Positions 1 to 9,168 of a stretch of DNA of 64,000 bases are shown here, piece by piece (position 1 is the stretch's first letter; the number at the start of each line of letters is the position of its first letter). The DNA is taken from contig NZ_JALHAP010000079.1 of NCBI RefSeq assembly GCF_025215095.1, forward strand, positions 186,001 to 250,000. Direction: 5' to 3'. The notes beneath the pieces are model-generated. The model was not told the origin of the DNA, searched no databases, and was given only the letters and a program-made list of their open reading frames with translations. The stretch is from Dryocola boscaweniae. GTDB taxonomy: Bacteria > Pseudomonadota > Gammaproteobacteria > Enterobacterales > Enterobacteriaceae. The translations under genes were made by a program, and so were the position numbers.

Positions 1-98
1 AAACCGGCGCGCCGATTGTCGGCATTGGCATCGGCTTTGGCGTAGTGTTTGCGCTGGCGATTAGCGCCCTGTGGGTCTGGCAAATACGGCAGAAATGA
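1..98 (+). CDS. lplT: Lysophospholipid transporter LplT, C-terminal end (partial)
   Basis: Only the last 31 codons are present; the gene enters from the left edge, is read in the frame beginning at base 3, and stops at TGA 96-98. The residues are a glycine- and alanine-rich hydrophobic stretch followed by a short polar tail ending in RQK, as expected for the last transmembrane helix of a major-facilitator permease. LplT flips lysophospholipids across the inner membrane for re-acylation by Aas. The assignment rests mainly on position: in E. coli lplT lies directly beside tas, as here. The fragment is too short for a firm identification on sequence alone. Confidence 0.6.
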   Translation, partial: TGAPIVGIGIGFGVVFALAISALWVWQIRQK

Positions 99-114
99 GA
101 ACTCAATGGCGCAT

Positions 115-175
115 GCGCTTATCCGCCCTACAAATTCAATGATAAGTAGGGCAGATAAGCGAAACGCCGTCCGCC
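115..175. repeat. REP-like palindromic element
   Basis: Inverted arms at 115-131 (GCGCTTATCCGCCCTAC) and 146-161 pair around a short loop, followed by a GC-rich tail. It lies between the convergent ends of lplT and tas. Similar units containing the core GGATAAGCG recur at 32864, 50451 and 59285, so it is a member of this genome's dispersed extragenic palindromes. It may also act as a weak transcription end or mRNA stabiliser. Confidence 0.6.
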
Positions 176-185
176 AATAATGGCC

Positions 186-1226
186 TTAAGGAGCAGGATA
201 GGTATAAACGCGATGTACCGCTTCGAGTTCTTCAACCACCTCTTCGCTTAGGTTCAGATGCAGGCTTTCAAGGTTTGTTTTCAACTGTTCCAGCGTCGTT
301 GCGCCCAGCAGCGTGCTGGCGACAAACGGCTGACGGCGCACAAACGCCAGGGCCATTTGCGCCGGGTCCAGGCTATGGCGTTTCGCCACGTCCACATAGG
401 CGGCAACCGCCTGTTGCGTTTGTTCGCCGCTATAGCGAGTAAAGCGGCTAAACAGCGTATTACGCGCACCGGCAGGTTTGGCGCCGTTAAGGTATTTTCC
501 CGTTAGCGTGCCAAAAGCCAGGCAGGAATAGGCAAGCAGTTCAACGCCTTCGCGCTGGGTTATTTCCGCAAGTCCCACTTCAAAGCTGCGGTTCACCAGG
601 CTGTACGGGTTCTGAATAGTGACAATGCGCGGCAAATCGTGCTTTTCCGCCAGTTGCAGATAGCGCATCACGCCCCACGGCGTTTCGTTCGATACGCCGA
701 TATAGCGAATTTTTCCTGCGCGTTGAAACTCCGCCAGGGCTTCCAGCGTTTCCAGCAGCGTGACGGGAACCGCGTTATCCGTCCAGGTATAACCCAGTTT
801 GCCGAAGCAGTTGGTCGCTCGCTGCGGCCAGTGTACCTGGTAAAGATCGAGATAATCCGTTTGCAAACGCTTCAGGCTTGCATCCAGCGCGTCACGAATA
901 TTCCTTCGATCGAGTATTTGGTTCGGGCGGATCCCTGCATCGTTGTTGCGGCTTGGTCCGCTAACTTTGGACGCGATAACCAGCTTGTCACGGTTGCCGC
1001 GCTGTTTGAGCCAGTTGCCTACGTAGCTTTCTGTTAAGCCTTGCGTTTCCGGGCGCGGCGGCACCGGATACATTTCCGCGACGTCAATCAGGTTAACGCC
1101 CTGGCTTACGGCGTAATCGAGCTGCTCATGGGCGTCGGCTTCGCTGTTTTGCTCACCAAAAGTCATGGTTCCTAAGCCCAGCGTGCTTATTTCAAGAGAG
1201 CTATGGGGGATACGGTGATAATGCAT
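186..1226 (-). CDS. tas: Aldo/keto reductase Tas
   Basis: A 346-residue NADP(H)-dependent aldo/keto reductase, the same length as E. coli Tas. The N-terminus starts MHYHRIPHSSLEIS and is followed by the family features: GTMTFG, the DVAEMYP region carrying the catalytic Asp and Tyr, a central Lys in ASKVSG, and the His in YQVHWPQR. E. coli tas was found as a multicopy suppressor that restores tyrosine prototrophy under starvation; its natural substrate is unknown. The reading frame extends 28 codons further upstream, but similarity begins at the ATG at 1226, so that start is used. ygdR, on the same strand, lies about 145 bp upstream. Confidence 0.95.
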   Translation of the reverse strand: MHYHRIPHSSLEISTLGLGTMTFGEQNSEADAHEQLDYAVSQGVNLIDVAEMYPVPPRPETQGLTESYVGNWLKQRGNRDKLVIASKVSGPSRNNDAGIRPNQILDRRNIRDALDASLKRLQTDYLDLYQVHWPQRATNCFGKLGYTWTDNAVPVTLLETLEALAEFQRAGKIRYIGVSNETPWGVMRYLQLAEKHDLPRIVTIQNPYSLVNRSFEVGLAEITQREGVELLAYSCLAFGTLTGKYLNGAKPAGARNTLFSRFTRYSGEQTQQAVAAYVDVAKRHSLDPAQMALAFVRRQPFVASTLLGATTLEQLKTNLESLHLNLSEEVVEELEAVHRVYTYPAP

Positions 1227-1370
1227 AACCGGCTTCCTTATTCTTCTGGCAGACCACATCAGGCAAGCGCCCGACAAAAAAGGACTATTAACATGGCAGA
1301 GGGAAAGCAAAAGCGAAAGAGGGGGAGGTAAGAAAAGTATTCAGGCCAGCGAGGCGCTGACCTTCAGGGT

Positions 1371-1589
1371 TTAACGTTCAATAATTTGTGAAACGTCGTC
1401 GCGGTTGATTTGCATCTCGTTGCCCTGCTGGTCGCGATAGCTCACCAGCCCGGTTTCATCATCAATTTGCGGCTTGCCATCGGTAAGAATCATGCGGCCA
1501 TCTTTGGTTGCCATCACGTAATCGCTGCTACAGCCAGAAACGGCGCATGCCAGCCCGATAGCGGAAATTACAACTGCCCATTTTTTCAT
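1371..1589 (-). CDS. ygdR: Small lipoprotein YgdR (DUF903 family)
   Basis: A 72-residue lipoprotein. A short signal peptide ([20 protein letters not shown]) ends in a lipobox with the cysteine at about residue 20. The mature part is a single DUF903 domain with the motifs [20 protein letters not shown] and QQINRDDV-like residues. The function is unknown; the fold is a small SH3-like barrel. An in-frame start 12 codons upstream is rejected because it would put charged residues ahead of the signal sequence. A paralogue, ygdI, lies at 29728. Confidence 0.92.
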   Translation of the reverse strand: MKKWAVVISAIGLACAVSGCSSDYVMATKDGRMILTDGKPQIDDETGLVSYRDQQGNEMQINRDDVSQIIER

Positions 1590-1671
1590 CGTTATTCGCC
1601 TCGTCAGGAATGAAATGACATACATAGTTTAGTAATAACTTTATAAAGGCGAGAGGATAAGCGGGGAATTC

Positions 1672-1710
1672 TTAAAATAAATCAGGGGAAAGCATTAAAG
1701 CCTTCCCCTT
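1672..1710 (-). terminator. Probable terminator after ygdQ or before ygdR
   Basis: On the minus strand the stem GGGGAAGGC / GCTTTCCCC is followed by a T-rich stretch (TGATTTATTTT). It lies just downstream of the ygdQ stop, so it probably ends ygdQ transcription and separates it from ygdR. Confidence 0.55.
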
Positions 1711-1715
1711 GCGGA

Positions 1716-2426
1716 TTAGAGCGGATTTTTTTTGTTGCGGATAAGGTTGAGGCTTTCCACTGCGATTGAGAAGAACATCGCAAAATAGATGTAACCCTTC
1801 GGCACATGAATATCGAAGCTTTCGAGAATTAACGTAAAGCCGACCAGCAGCAGGAAGGCCAGAGCGAGCATTTTCACCGATGGATGGCGGTCAACGAAAT
1901 CGCCAATCGAGCGTGCGGCAAACATCATTACCCCAACGGCAATAATCACGGCGGCCATCATGATAAACAGATGGTCGGACAGGCCGACGGCGGTGATCAC
2001 CGAATCGAGGCTGAAAATAATATCCAGCAGCATGATTTGTACGATGGCGCCAAAGAAAGAGTGGACGTTGGTTTTCAGCCCTTCTTCTTCGCCTTCGATG
2101 GATTCGTGAATCTCCTTACTGGCTTTCCAGATAAGGAACAGACCTCCAAACAGCAGAATTAAATCTCGTGCCGAAATTTCGTTGTCCATGACCGTAAACA
2201 GCGGCGTCGTTAAGCGAATAACCCACGCAATGGAGGCCAGCAGCGCCAGGCGCATTAACATTGCAGCGCCTAAACCAAGACGACGCGCTTTTTGCTGCTG
2301 CTCTTTCGGGAGCTTCGCAACGACCAGAGAAAGAAAAATAATATTGTCGATACCCAGTACGATTTCCAGAATCGTCAGCGTGCCTAACGCCATCCACGCA
2401 TTGGGGTCGGAGATCCATGCAAACAT
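1716..2426 (-). CDS. ygdQ: TerC-family inner-membrane protein YgdQ
   Basis: A 236-residue integral membrane protein of the TerC/Alx family. The conserved segments are visible: EIVLGIDNIIFLSLV near residue 20, which carries the acidic residue typical of the family, and IFSLDSVITAVGLSDH near residue 140. At least six hydrophobic helices can be counted. E. coli YgdQ has the same C-terminus (NLIRNKKNPL). TerC relatives are linked to manganese or other metal-ion export, but the role of YgdQ itself is not established. A TTG codon lies directly before the ATG at 2426; the ATG is preferred because an AGGA sequence lies 8 bases before it. Confidence 0.93.
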   Translation of the reverse strand: MFAWISDPNAWMALGTLTILEIVLGIDNIIFLSLVVAKLPKEQQQKARRLGLGAAMLMRLALLASIAWVIRLTTPLFTVMDNEISARDLILLFGGLFLIWKASKEIHESIEGEEEGLKTNVHSFFGAIVQIMLLDIIFSLDSVITAVGLSDHLFIMMAAVIIAVGVMMFAARSIGDFVDRHPSVKMLALAFLLLVGFTLILESFDIHVPKGYIYFAMFFSIAVESLNLIRNKKNPL

Positions 2427-2500
2427 CAAAAAAGTCCTGCCAAAAAATGAAAACGCTAATTATAAGCGCGTGCCGGAAAGGGAGTACAAATTAATTGATG

Positions 2501-3187
2501 CTACAGATGGAAATGACGCGCCAGCAGCCGAGCGGTGAAGTTTTTTTTCAGATAAAAACCCCGGGGCAGCGTAAGGATCCGCTCGCCGTTTGTGCCTATG
2601 GCTTCGGTGAGCGCTTTGCTGTTGGCCGCTTTCGGGCGCAGTTGCAGCACCTCGCCGTGACGCGCGGTAATACGTTCTACCTGGCCGAGCACGATCAAAT
2701 CCATTAATTCTTCCCAGTCGAGCCTTAGCTGACGTTCCTCTTCTTCTGACGGCTCCCACAACAGCGGCGCGCCAACGCGGCGCTCGGCAAGGGGGATTTG
2801 TCGCTCGCCTTCTACCGGGATCCACAATACCCGTTTCAGTTTGTGACGCACGTGGCTGGTTTCCCACACCACGCCCGTATTGCCGGTGAGGGGCGCGACG
2901 CAGACAAAAGTCGTTTCCAGCGGGCGACCCTGTTGATCTATCGGGATCGTTTTTAGCTCAATGCCCAGGGCGGCGAAGTCTTGTTCTGGTTTACTCCCGG
3001 CGCTCGCGCCAAGCCACAGCTCCAGCAGAATGCCGATCCAGCCTTTATCGCGTTTCAGGTCGGGAGGAATAGCAAGGCCCGCAAGGGCCGCCAGTTCTCC
3101 GAGCGTATAACCCGCGAGGCGCTGAGCCTGGCCCAGCAAAATCTGTTCATTTTCTGGTGGATGAAGCAAGGGTTGTAATAGGTGCAT
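2501..3187 (-). CDS. mutH: DNA mismatch repair endonuclease MutH
   Basis: A 228-residue endonuclease (E. coli MutH has 229). In methyl-directed mismatch repair, MutL activates MutH to nick the unmethylated strand at hemimethylated GATC sites. The restriction-enzyme-like active site D-x(n)-E-x-K is intact: the Asp in EQDFAALG and the Glu/Lys pair in IELKTIP near residues 70-80. The C-terminal segment [19 protein letters not shown] matches the MutL-responsive tail. Its ATG at 3187 faces the DnaA-box region and rppH, the E. coli arrangement. Confidence 0.97.
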   Translation of the reverse strand: MHLLQPLLHPPENEQILLGQAQRLAGYTLGELAALAGLAIPPDLKRDKGWIGILLELWLGASAGSKPEQDFAALGIELKTIPIDQQGRPLETTFVCVAPLTGNTGVVWETSHVRHKLKRVLWIPVEGERQIPLAERRVGAPLLWEPSEEEERQLRLDWEELMDLIVLGQVERITARHGEVLQLRPKAANSKALTEAIGTNGERILTLPRGFYLKKNFTARLLARHFHL

Positions 3188-3873
3188 AACGCATAGCTGC
3201 CATGTGGTTAAAAAATGACCGTGGTTTACCCACAGAGTTGAAATAGTTTAACGTGCCGGGGTCATGAATATCAATTACATGATTTTTAATACTTTTTTTA
3301 GTGGATATACGCATATTGAACGAGGTGAAAAAATCTTTTCCAATTCTGGTCACTGGCAATGAACAGGATCTTACACCGGGTTATCCACAGAAAAATGGGA
3401 TAACTGAGGAAAACCAACACTACTGGTTCCATTTACAGCCTTGACTGAGGGGCAAAACACATTTTTTCGACGAATAGCGCCTAACTTGTTGGCACAATCT
3501 GTGGATAAAAACATCATTGTTCGATCTTTCATCAGCTAACGATCCTTATGTGTGATATACATCACGCTATGAAAGTTTTAAACAGCTTTTTTATTGGTAT
3601 ATATATGAATTATAATTATTTTTCCTCTTGGTGAGATTGTTCTTGTTTTGAGTTGTAAGAAGTTGTCCCGAGAGTATCGGCTAGTTTTTCACAGTTATAT
3701 CCACAGAAAAAGTGAATAAAATCGCGAGGTATTCGCCGTGTCTGTTTATAACTCCGGTTAAATTTGTGAGTTATTCAAATGTTATTAGTCACGGTTGTCT
3801 ATCAAGAGTGGTTTACCGCCTGAGGCTTGTATGAAACAATCGCTGCAATCCAGGTTTTATTTGAGGTAGTCCG
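3188..3873. other. DARS2: mutH-rppH intergenic region, probable DARS2 (DnaA-reactivating sequence)
   Basis: This 686-bp gap has no credible gene. It holds exact DnaA boxes TTATCCACA at 3381-3389 (plus) and 3500-3508 (minus), a TTTTTCACA box at 3685-3693, and single-mismatch boxes at 3226-3234 and 3697-3705. A degenerate box on the opposite strand at 3395-3403 faces the 3381 box across 5 bp. In E. coli the mutH-rppH (ygdP/nudH) gap is the site of DARS2, where DnaA-ADP is converted to nucleotide-free DnaA and then DnaA-ATP, with IHF and Fis as cofactors. Gene order and box clustering both support the call. I could not place IHF or Fis sites with confidence. Confidence 0.8.
3551..3566. promoter_or_regulatory. 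CRP-like site inside the DARS2 region
   Basis: TGTGATATACATCACG fits the CRP consensus TGTGA-N6-TCACA at all but the last base. It lies between the exact DnaA boxes and the AT-rich segment before rppH. Whether it serves a promoter or the DARS2 complex cannot be decided from sequence. Confidence 0.5.
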
Positions 3874-4404
3874 GTGATCGATGATGATGGCTACCGCCCG
3901 AATGTTGGTATTGTAATCTGTAATCGGCAAGGGCAGGTGATGTGGGCCAGACGTTTTGGTCAGCACTCCTGGCAGTTTCCGCAGGGTGGCATCAATCCAG
4001 GCGAATCCCCTGAGCAGGCGATGTACCGTGAGCTTTTTGAGGAAGTTGGTTTACAGCGAAAAGATGTCCGTATCCTCGCCTCGACCCGCAACTGGTTACG
4101 TTACAAATTACCGAAACGTTTGGTGCGTTGGGACACAAAGCCGGTTTGTATCGGCCAGAAACAAAAATGGTTTCTTTTGCAGTTGATTAGCTCTGATAAC
4201 GACATCAATATGCAGACCAGCAGCACCCCGGAGTTTGATGGCTGGCGCTGGGTGAGCTATTGGTATCCAGTGCGTCAGGTTGTCTCCTTTAAACGCGATG
4301 TTTATCGTCGGGTGATGAAAGAGTTTGCCAGTGTCGTTATGCCGCTGCAGGAAGTTACGCCACCACGCAATAACGCGCCTGCATGGCGACGTAAAAGAGG
4401 TTAA
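3874..4404 (+). CDS. rppH: RNA pyrophosphohydrolase RppH
   Basis: A 176-residue Nudix hydrolase, the same length as the E. coli protein. It removes pyrophosphate from 5'-triphosphate mRNA ends and so triggers RNase E-dependent decay. The Nudix box G-x5-E-x7-REUxEExGU is complete ([20 protein letters not shown], then VGL, about residues 38-60). The start is a GTG, as in E. coli, giving [10 protein letters not shown]. ptsP follows after 12 bp, so the two are probably co-transcribed. The long non-coding upstream region is described separately. Confidence 0.97.
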   Translation: MIDDDGYRPNVGIVICNRQGQVMWARRFGQHSWQFPQGGINPGESPEQAMYRELFEEVGLQRKDVRILASTRNWLRYKLPKRLVRWDTKPVCIGQKQKWFLLQLISSDNDINMQTSSTPEFDGWRWVSYWYPVRQVVSFKRDVYRRVMKEFASVVMPLQEVTPPRNNAPAWRRKRG

Positions 4405-4416
4405 GTCACGCAAAAA

Positions 4417-6663
4417 ATGCTCACCCGTTTGCGAGAAATAGTTGAAAAGGTAGCCAGCGCCCCGCGCCTCAATGAGGCGCTGGATATCCTGGTTACGGAT
4501 ATCTGCCTTGCGATGGATACCGAGGTCTGCTCGGTTTATCTCGCAGATAGCGACCGCCGCTGCTACTATCTGATGGCAACGAAAGGGCTGAAAAAGCCGC
4601 GCGGACGCACCATTACCCTCGCATTTGATGAAGGCATTGTCGGGCTGGTTGGGCGACTTGCCGAACCCATTAACCTTGCGGATGCACAGAAACACCCCAG
4701 CTTTAAATACGTGCCAGCGGTAAAAGAGGAGCGTTTCCGCGCTTTCCTCGGAGTGCCTATCATCCAGCGACGCCAGTTGCTGGGTGTGCTGGTCGTCCAG
4801 CAACGTGAACACCGCCAGTACGACGAAAGCGAAGAGTCCTTCCTCGTTACCCTCGCCACGCAAATGGCGGGCATTCTTTCCCAGTCCCAGCTTGCAGCTT
4901 TGTTTGGCCAGTATCGCCAGACGAGAATTCGCGCGCTTCCCGCATCGCCGGGCGTTGCCATTGCCGAAGGCTGGATGGATTCCACGCTCCCGCTTATGGA
5001 GCAGGTATCTGAAGCATCAACGCTCGACACCACTCGCGAGCGTGAACGCCTCACCGCAGCTCTTGAAGAAGCCGCAAACGAATTTCGTCGCTACAGCAAA
5101 CGTTTTGCGGCAGGCGCGCAGAAAGAAACCGCCGCTATTTTCGATCTTTACTCTCACCTGTTAACCGATGCCCGCCTGCGCCGAGAATTGTACGGCGAAG
5201 TGGATAAAGGCTCAGTCGCAGAGTGGGCGGTCAAAAAGGTCGTCGAGAAGTTTGCCGAACAATTTGCCAGCCTGTCGGACGGCTATCTGAAAGAGCGGGC
5301 AGGCGACCTGAGAACGCTTGGGCAACGCCTGCTTTTCCACCTTGATGACACTATTCAGGGGCCAAACACCTGGCCGGAACGTTTTATTCTGGTAGCCGAT
5401 GAGCTTTCGGCGACCACGCTTGCGGAACTGCCGCAAAGCCGTCTTGCCGGTGTCGTGGTGCGCGACGGCGCAGCAAACTCCCATGCCGCCATTATGGTGC
5501 GTGCGTTAGGTATTCCGACGGTGATGGGAGCGGATATCCAGCCCTCGGTGCTGCATCGTCGCACGCTGGTGGTGGATGGCTATCGTGGCGAGCTGCTAGT
5601 CGATCCTGAACCGGTGCTGCTGCAGGAATATCAGCGGCTTATCAGCGAAGAAAACGAGCTAAGCCGCCTTGCGGAAGACGACGTAGAAATGCCTGCGGCG
5701 CTGAAAAGCGGCGAGCGAGTGCAGGTCATGCTCAACGCAGGACTTAGCCCGGAGCATGAAGAAAAGCTCGGCAGCCGAATCGACGGCATTGGGCTCTACC
5801 GCACCGAAATTCCCTTCATGCTGCAAAGCGGCTTCCCTTCTGAGGAAGAGCAGGTTGCCCAATATCAGGGCATGTTGCAGATGTTCAACGAGAAGCCAGT
5901 AACGCTGCGTACGCTCGATGTGGGGGCTGACAAACAGCTACCGTACATGCCAATCAGCGAAGAAAACCCCTGCCTTGGTTGGCGGGGGATCCGTATCACG
6001 CTCGACCAGCCAGAGATCTTCCTGGTACAGGTTCGCGCCATGCTGCGGGCGAACGCGGCTACAGGTAACTTAAGTATCCTGCTGCCGATGATCACAAGCC
6101 TGGATGAAGTGGACGAAGCGCGCCGTCTTATCGACAGAGCAGGGCGTGAAGTGGAAGAGGTGCTGGGTTACGCGCTGCCAAAACCCCGTTTGGGGGTGAT
6201 GGTAGAAGTGCCTTCCATGGTCTTTATGATGGGGCACCTTGCCAGCCGGGTTGATTTTATTTCTGTCGGAACTAACGACCTGACGCAATATTTGCTGGCT
6301 GTCGATCGCAACAATACTCGTGTAGCCAGCCTGTACGACAGCCTGCATCCGGCGATGCTGCGCGTACTGCAACATATCGCCAGCGAAGCCGAACGCCACG
6401 GTATTGACCTGTGCCTGTGCGGTGAAATGGCGGGCGACCCAATGTGCGTTGCGTTGCTGGTGGGGATGGGATATCGCCATCTTTCCATGAATGGTCGCTC
6501 GGTCGCGCGCGTTAAATATCTGCTGCGTCACATAAACCTTGAAGAAGCAAAGCTGCTGGCAGCGCGCAGCCTTGAAGCTCAACTGGCAACGGAAGTTCGT
6601 CATCAGGTAGCTTCGTTCATGGAACGGCGCGGCATGGGCGGGCTGATTCGCGGCGGGCGCTAA
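4417..6663 (+). CDS. ptsP: Phosphoenolpyruvate-protein phosphotransferase PtsP (enzyme I-Ntr)
   Basis: A 748-residue first enzyme of the nitrogen phosphotransferase system; it autophosphorylates from PEP and passes phosphate to NPr and then EIIA-Ntr. An N-terminal GAF domain (about 1-160, glutamine/2-oxoglutarate sensing) precedes the EI N-domain. The phosphohistidine lies in DGAANSHAAIMVRALGIP near residue 356. The PEP-binding barrel follows (GIGLYRTEIPFM, SVGTNDLTQY, and the Cys in CGEMAGDP). The length equals that of the E. coli protein. The gene runs into a 165-bp gap before lgt. Confidence 0.97.
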   Translation: MLTRLREIVEKVASAPRLNEALDILVTDICLAMDTEVCSVYLADSDRRCYYLMATKGLKKPRGRTITLAFDEGIVGLVGRLAEPINLADAQKHPSFKYVPAVKEERFRAFLGVPIIQRRQLLGVLVVQQREHRQYDESEESFLVTLATQMAGILSQSQLAALFGQYRQTRIRALPASPGVAIAEGWMDSTLPLMEQVSEASTLDTTRERERLTAALEEAANEFRRYSKRFAAGAQKETAAIFDLYSHLLTDARLRRELYGEVDKGSVAEWAVKKVVEKFAEQFASLSDGYLKERAGDLRTLGQRLLFHLDDTIQGPNTWPERFILVADELSATTLAELPQSRLAGVVVRDGAANSHAAIMVRALGIPTVMGADIQPSVLHRRTLVVDGYRGELLVDPEPVLLQEYQRLISEENELSRLAEDDVEMPAALKSGERVQVMLNAGLSPEHEEKLGSRIDGIGLYRTEIPFMLQSGFPSEEEQVAQYQGMLQMFNEKPVTLRTLDVGADKQLPYMPISEENPCLGWRGIRITLDQPEIFLVQVRAMLRANAATGNLSILLPMITSLDEVDEARRLIDRAGREVEEVLGYALPKPRLGVMVEVPSMVFMMGHLASRVDFISVGTNDLTQYLLAVDRNNTRVASLYDSLHPAMLRVLQHIASEAERHGIDLCLCGEMAGDPMCVALLVGMGYRHLSMNGRSVARVKYLLRHINLEEAKLLAARSLEAQLATEVRHQVASFMERRGMGGLIRGGR

Positions 6664-6828
6664 AGCGCCTGGCCCCTTGTTGTAAGGCCGGTATTACATA
6701 TCTTTTACAACTTCGCGGACTTAATCGGCGTGCCCTTTGTGCTATGATTCGGCGCTTTCGGAGCGCATCGGCACTGATGCGTACTTGCAACCTGCCGTCC
6801 ATGAATGGTGGGATAACAATGGCTTGTG

Positions 6829-7710
6829 ATGACTATGAATAGTGGCTATTTGCGGTTCCCTGAATTTGACCCGGTAATTTTTTCCGTCGGGCCGGTTTCC
6901 CTGCACTGGTACGGGATGATGTACCTGGTTGGTTTTGTTTTTGCCATGTGGCTGGCCGGACGCCGGGCCAACAAACCAGGAAGCGGCTGGACCAAAAATG
7001 AAGTAGAAAACCTGCTGTACGCGGGCTTCCTTGGGGTCTTCCTCGGTGGTCGTCTTGGTTACGTCTTCTTCTATAATCTGCCCACTTTCCTTGCCGATCC
7101 GCTTTACCTGTTTAAAGTCTGGGATGGCGGCATGTCCTTCCACGGCGGTCTGGTCGGTGTGATTTGCGTGATGATCTGGTTTGCGCGCCGTACTAAACGT
7201 ACCTTCTTCCAGGTTGCTGACTTCATCGCCCCGCTGATTCCTTTCGGCCTGGGTGCGGGCCGTCTTGGCAACTTTATCAACGGCGAGCTTTGGGGCCGTG
7301 TCGATCCTTCTTTCCATTGGGCAATGCTGTTCCCGGGCTCGCGTAGTGAAGATATCGGTCTGCTGGCGACGCACCCGGAATGGCAGTCGCTGTTCAACAC
7401 CTATGGTGTATTGCCGCGTCACCCTTCGCAGCTTTACGAGATGGTGCTCGAAGGCATCGTGCTGTTCATTATCCTCAATCTGTTTATCCGTAAACCGCGC
7501 CCAATGGGGTCGGTTTCTGGCCTGTTCCTGATTGGTTATGGCGCGTTCCGCATTATCGTTGAATTCTTCCGCCAGCCGGATGCCCAGTTTACCGGCGCAT
7601 GGGTACAGTACATCAGCATGGGACAGATCCTCTCGATTCCGATGATCGTGGCCGGTGTGATTATGATGATTTGGGCTTATCGCCGTCGCCCGCAGCAACA
7701 GCTTTCGTGA
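6829..7710 (+). CDS. lgt: Prolipoprotein diacylglyceryl transferase Lgt
   Basis: An inner-membrane enzyme of about 293 residues that moves diacylglycerol from phosphatidylglycerol to the lipobox cysteine of prolipoproteins, the first step of lipoprotein maturation. The Lgt signature is intact ([16 protein letters not shown] near residue 140), as is the essential-His motif in MSFHGGLVG. Seven hydrophobic helices are apparent. Starts at GTG 6826, ATG 6829 and ATG 6835 are all possible; 6829 is chosen by alignment with the E. coli N-terminus, but the ribosome site is weak. The stop is 6 bp before thyA. Confidence 0.96.
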   Translation: MTMNSGYLRFPEFDPVIFSVGPVSLHWYGMMYLVGFVFAMWLAGRRANKPGSGWTKNEVENLLYAGFLGVFLGGRLGYVFFYNLPTFLADPLYLFKVWDGGMSFHGGLVGVICVMIWFARRTKRTFFQVADFIAPLIPFGLGAGRLGNFINGELWGRVDPSFHWAMLFPGSRSEDIGLLATHPEWQSLFNTYGVLPRHPSQLYEMVLEGIVLFIILNLFIRKPRPMGSVSGLFLIGYGAFRIIVEFFRQPDAQFTGAWVQYISMGQILSIPMIVAGVIMMIWAYRRRPQQQLS

Positions 7711-7716
7711 GGTAGC

Positions 7717-8511
7717 ATGCAACAGTATCTTGATTTGATGAAAAAAGTGCTTGAAGAAGGCACCCCTAAAAATGACCGCACCGGTACCGGCACGCTGTCG
7801 ATTTTCGGGCATCAGATGCGTTTTAATTTGCAGGAAGGTTTCCCGCTGGTTACCACGAAACGTTGCCATTTACGCTCCATAATCCATGAGCTGCTGTGGT
7901 TCCTGAAAGGCGACACAAACATAGCCTATCTGCGTGAAAACAAGGTTACCATCTGGGATGAATGGGCAGATGATAACGGCGATCTTGGGCCGGTTTATGG
8001 TAAACAATGGCGCACCTGGGCTACGCCCGATGGCCGCCACATTGACCAGCTCACGACGGTGCTTAACCAGTTGAAAAACGATCCTGACTCACGTCGCATC
8101 ATCGTTTCTGCCTGGAACGTGGGAGAGTTGGACAAAATGGCGCTGGCGCCCTGCCATGCTTTCTTCCAGTTCTATGTGGCCGATGGCAAACTCTCATGCC
8201 AGCTTTACCAGCGCTCCTGCGACATCTTCCTTGGCCTGCCGTTTAACATCGCAAGCTATGCGCTGCTGGTGCATATGATGGCGCAGCAGTGCTCTCTGGA
8301 AGTGGGCGATTTTGTCTGGACTGGCGGCGACACTCACCTGTACAGCAATCACCTTGAGCAGACCAGACTGCAGTTAACCCGCGAACCGCGTGCGCTGCCA
8401 AAACTGGTTATCAAGCGTAAGCCTGAATCCCTGTTCGATTACCGCTTCGAAGACTTTGAGATTGAGGGTTACGATCCGCATCCCGCCATCAAGGCACCTG
8501 TCGCAATCTAA
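7717..8511 (+). CDS. thyA: Thymidylate synthase ThyA
   Basis: A 264-residue thymidylate synthase, identical in length to the E. coli enzyme. It methylates dUMP to dTMP with methylene-tetrahydrofolate. The catalytic cysteine lies in [12 protein letters not shown] (near residue 146), with the phosphate-binding arginines in [13 protein letters not shown] and folate contacts in the C-terminal PVAI tail. The Shine-Dalgarno (GAGGT) lies over the end of lgt, so translation of the two is probably coupled. A strong terminator follows. Confidence 0.98.
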   Translation: MQQYLDLMKKVLEEGTPKNDRTGTGTLSIFGHQMRFNLQEGFPLVTTKRCHLRSIIHELLWFLKGDTNIAYLRENKVTIWDEWADDNGDLGPVYGKQWRTWATPDGRHIDQLTTVLNQLKNDPDSRRIIVSAWNVGELDKMALAPCHAFFQFYVADGKLSCQLYQRSCDIFLGLPFNIASYALLVHMMAQQCSLEVGDFVWTGGDTHLYSNHLEQTRLQLTREPRALPKLVIKRKPESLFDYRFEDFEIEGYDPHPAIKAPVAI

Positions 8512-8528
8512 CGTCGACAGACTGACAC

Positions 8529-8558
8529 AACCGGCGCTTCTGTGCGCCGGTTTTTTTT
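8529..8558 (+). terminator. Rho-independent terminator after thyA
   Basis: The stem AACCGGCGC / GCGCCGGTT has a 4-6 base loop and is followed by eight T. It lies 17 bp past the thyA stop and ends the lgt-thyA transcript. Confidence 0.9.
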
Positions 8559-8694
8559 GCCCTCGGTTTAGTCTTTCGAATTCCCTTCCAGTACGAATGT
8601 AACCTGCTGCAAATAAAGATTTTTTTACCGGCATATCTCGATGAAACGTGATCTCCGTATGGCAGATACTTTTAGCGCCGGGCACACTCTCGCC

Positions 8695-9168
8695 ATGAAA
8701 AAAATGCAGCGTGGTTTTAGCCTTATGGAGGTTTTGCTGGTCATGGTGATTATCGTGGCGTTGAGCGCGGGCGGCATCTATGGCTGGCAGAAATGGCAGC
8801 AACAGCAGCGATTGTGGATAACCGTACAGCAGGTGCGAAACCTTCTGCAGCAACTGCGCAGCGACGCTAACTGGAAAAACATAGACCACCTGCTCAGGCT
8901 AACCCATTCGGATACAAGATGGTGCCTGTCGAGTCGCCTTGCCGCAGATACGCAATGCGCAGATGCATCTCGCTGGCAGCTTGCACAGCCTTTTGCCGAA
9001 GTCGAACTCGTTGAAATGACTGCGGGGCTGGGTTTTTACGGCATACGGAACACGGCGTGGCCTGGCCACCTGGTTGTGCGGAGCCCTGCCGGTGAGTGGC
9101 ATATCATTCTTTCTGCGTGGGGGCGCATTCGCACCTGTAAAGCCAGCGAGGCTAAAAAATGCAGTTGA
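8695..9168 (+). CDS. ppdA: Type II/IV pseudopilin-like protein PpdA
   Basis: A 157-residue prepilin-like protein. The N-terminus MKKMQRGFSLMEVLLVMVII carries the prepilin peptidase motif (cleavage before the Phe of G-F-S-L-x-E) followed by the hydrophobic assembly helix. The rest is a small periplasmic head with paired cysteines. The frame continues 18 codons upstream, but that would bury the leader, so the ATG at 8695 is used. It is the first of four overlapping genes (ppdA-ppdB-ygdB-ppdC) ahead of recC, as in E. coli. The function of this group is not well established; its members resemble minor pseudopilins that prime pilus or secretion fibres. Confidence 0.93.
   Translation: MKKMQRGFSLMEVLLVMVIIVALSAGGIYGWQKWQQQQRLWITVQQVRNLLQQLRSDANWKNIDHLLRLTHSDTRWCLSSRLAADTQCADASRWQLAQPFAEVELVEMTAGLGFYGIRNTAWPGHLVVRSPAGEWHIILSAWGRIRTCKASEAKKCS

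Noticed and set aside
6742..7869. A 375-codon open frame on the minus strand across lgt and thyA
   Set aside because: Antisense to two clearly conserved genes, with no family motif; a by-product of GC-biased codon usage.
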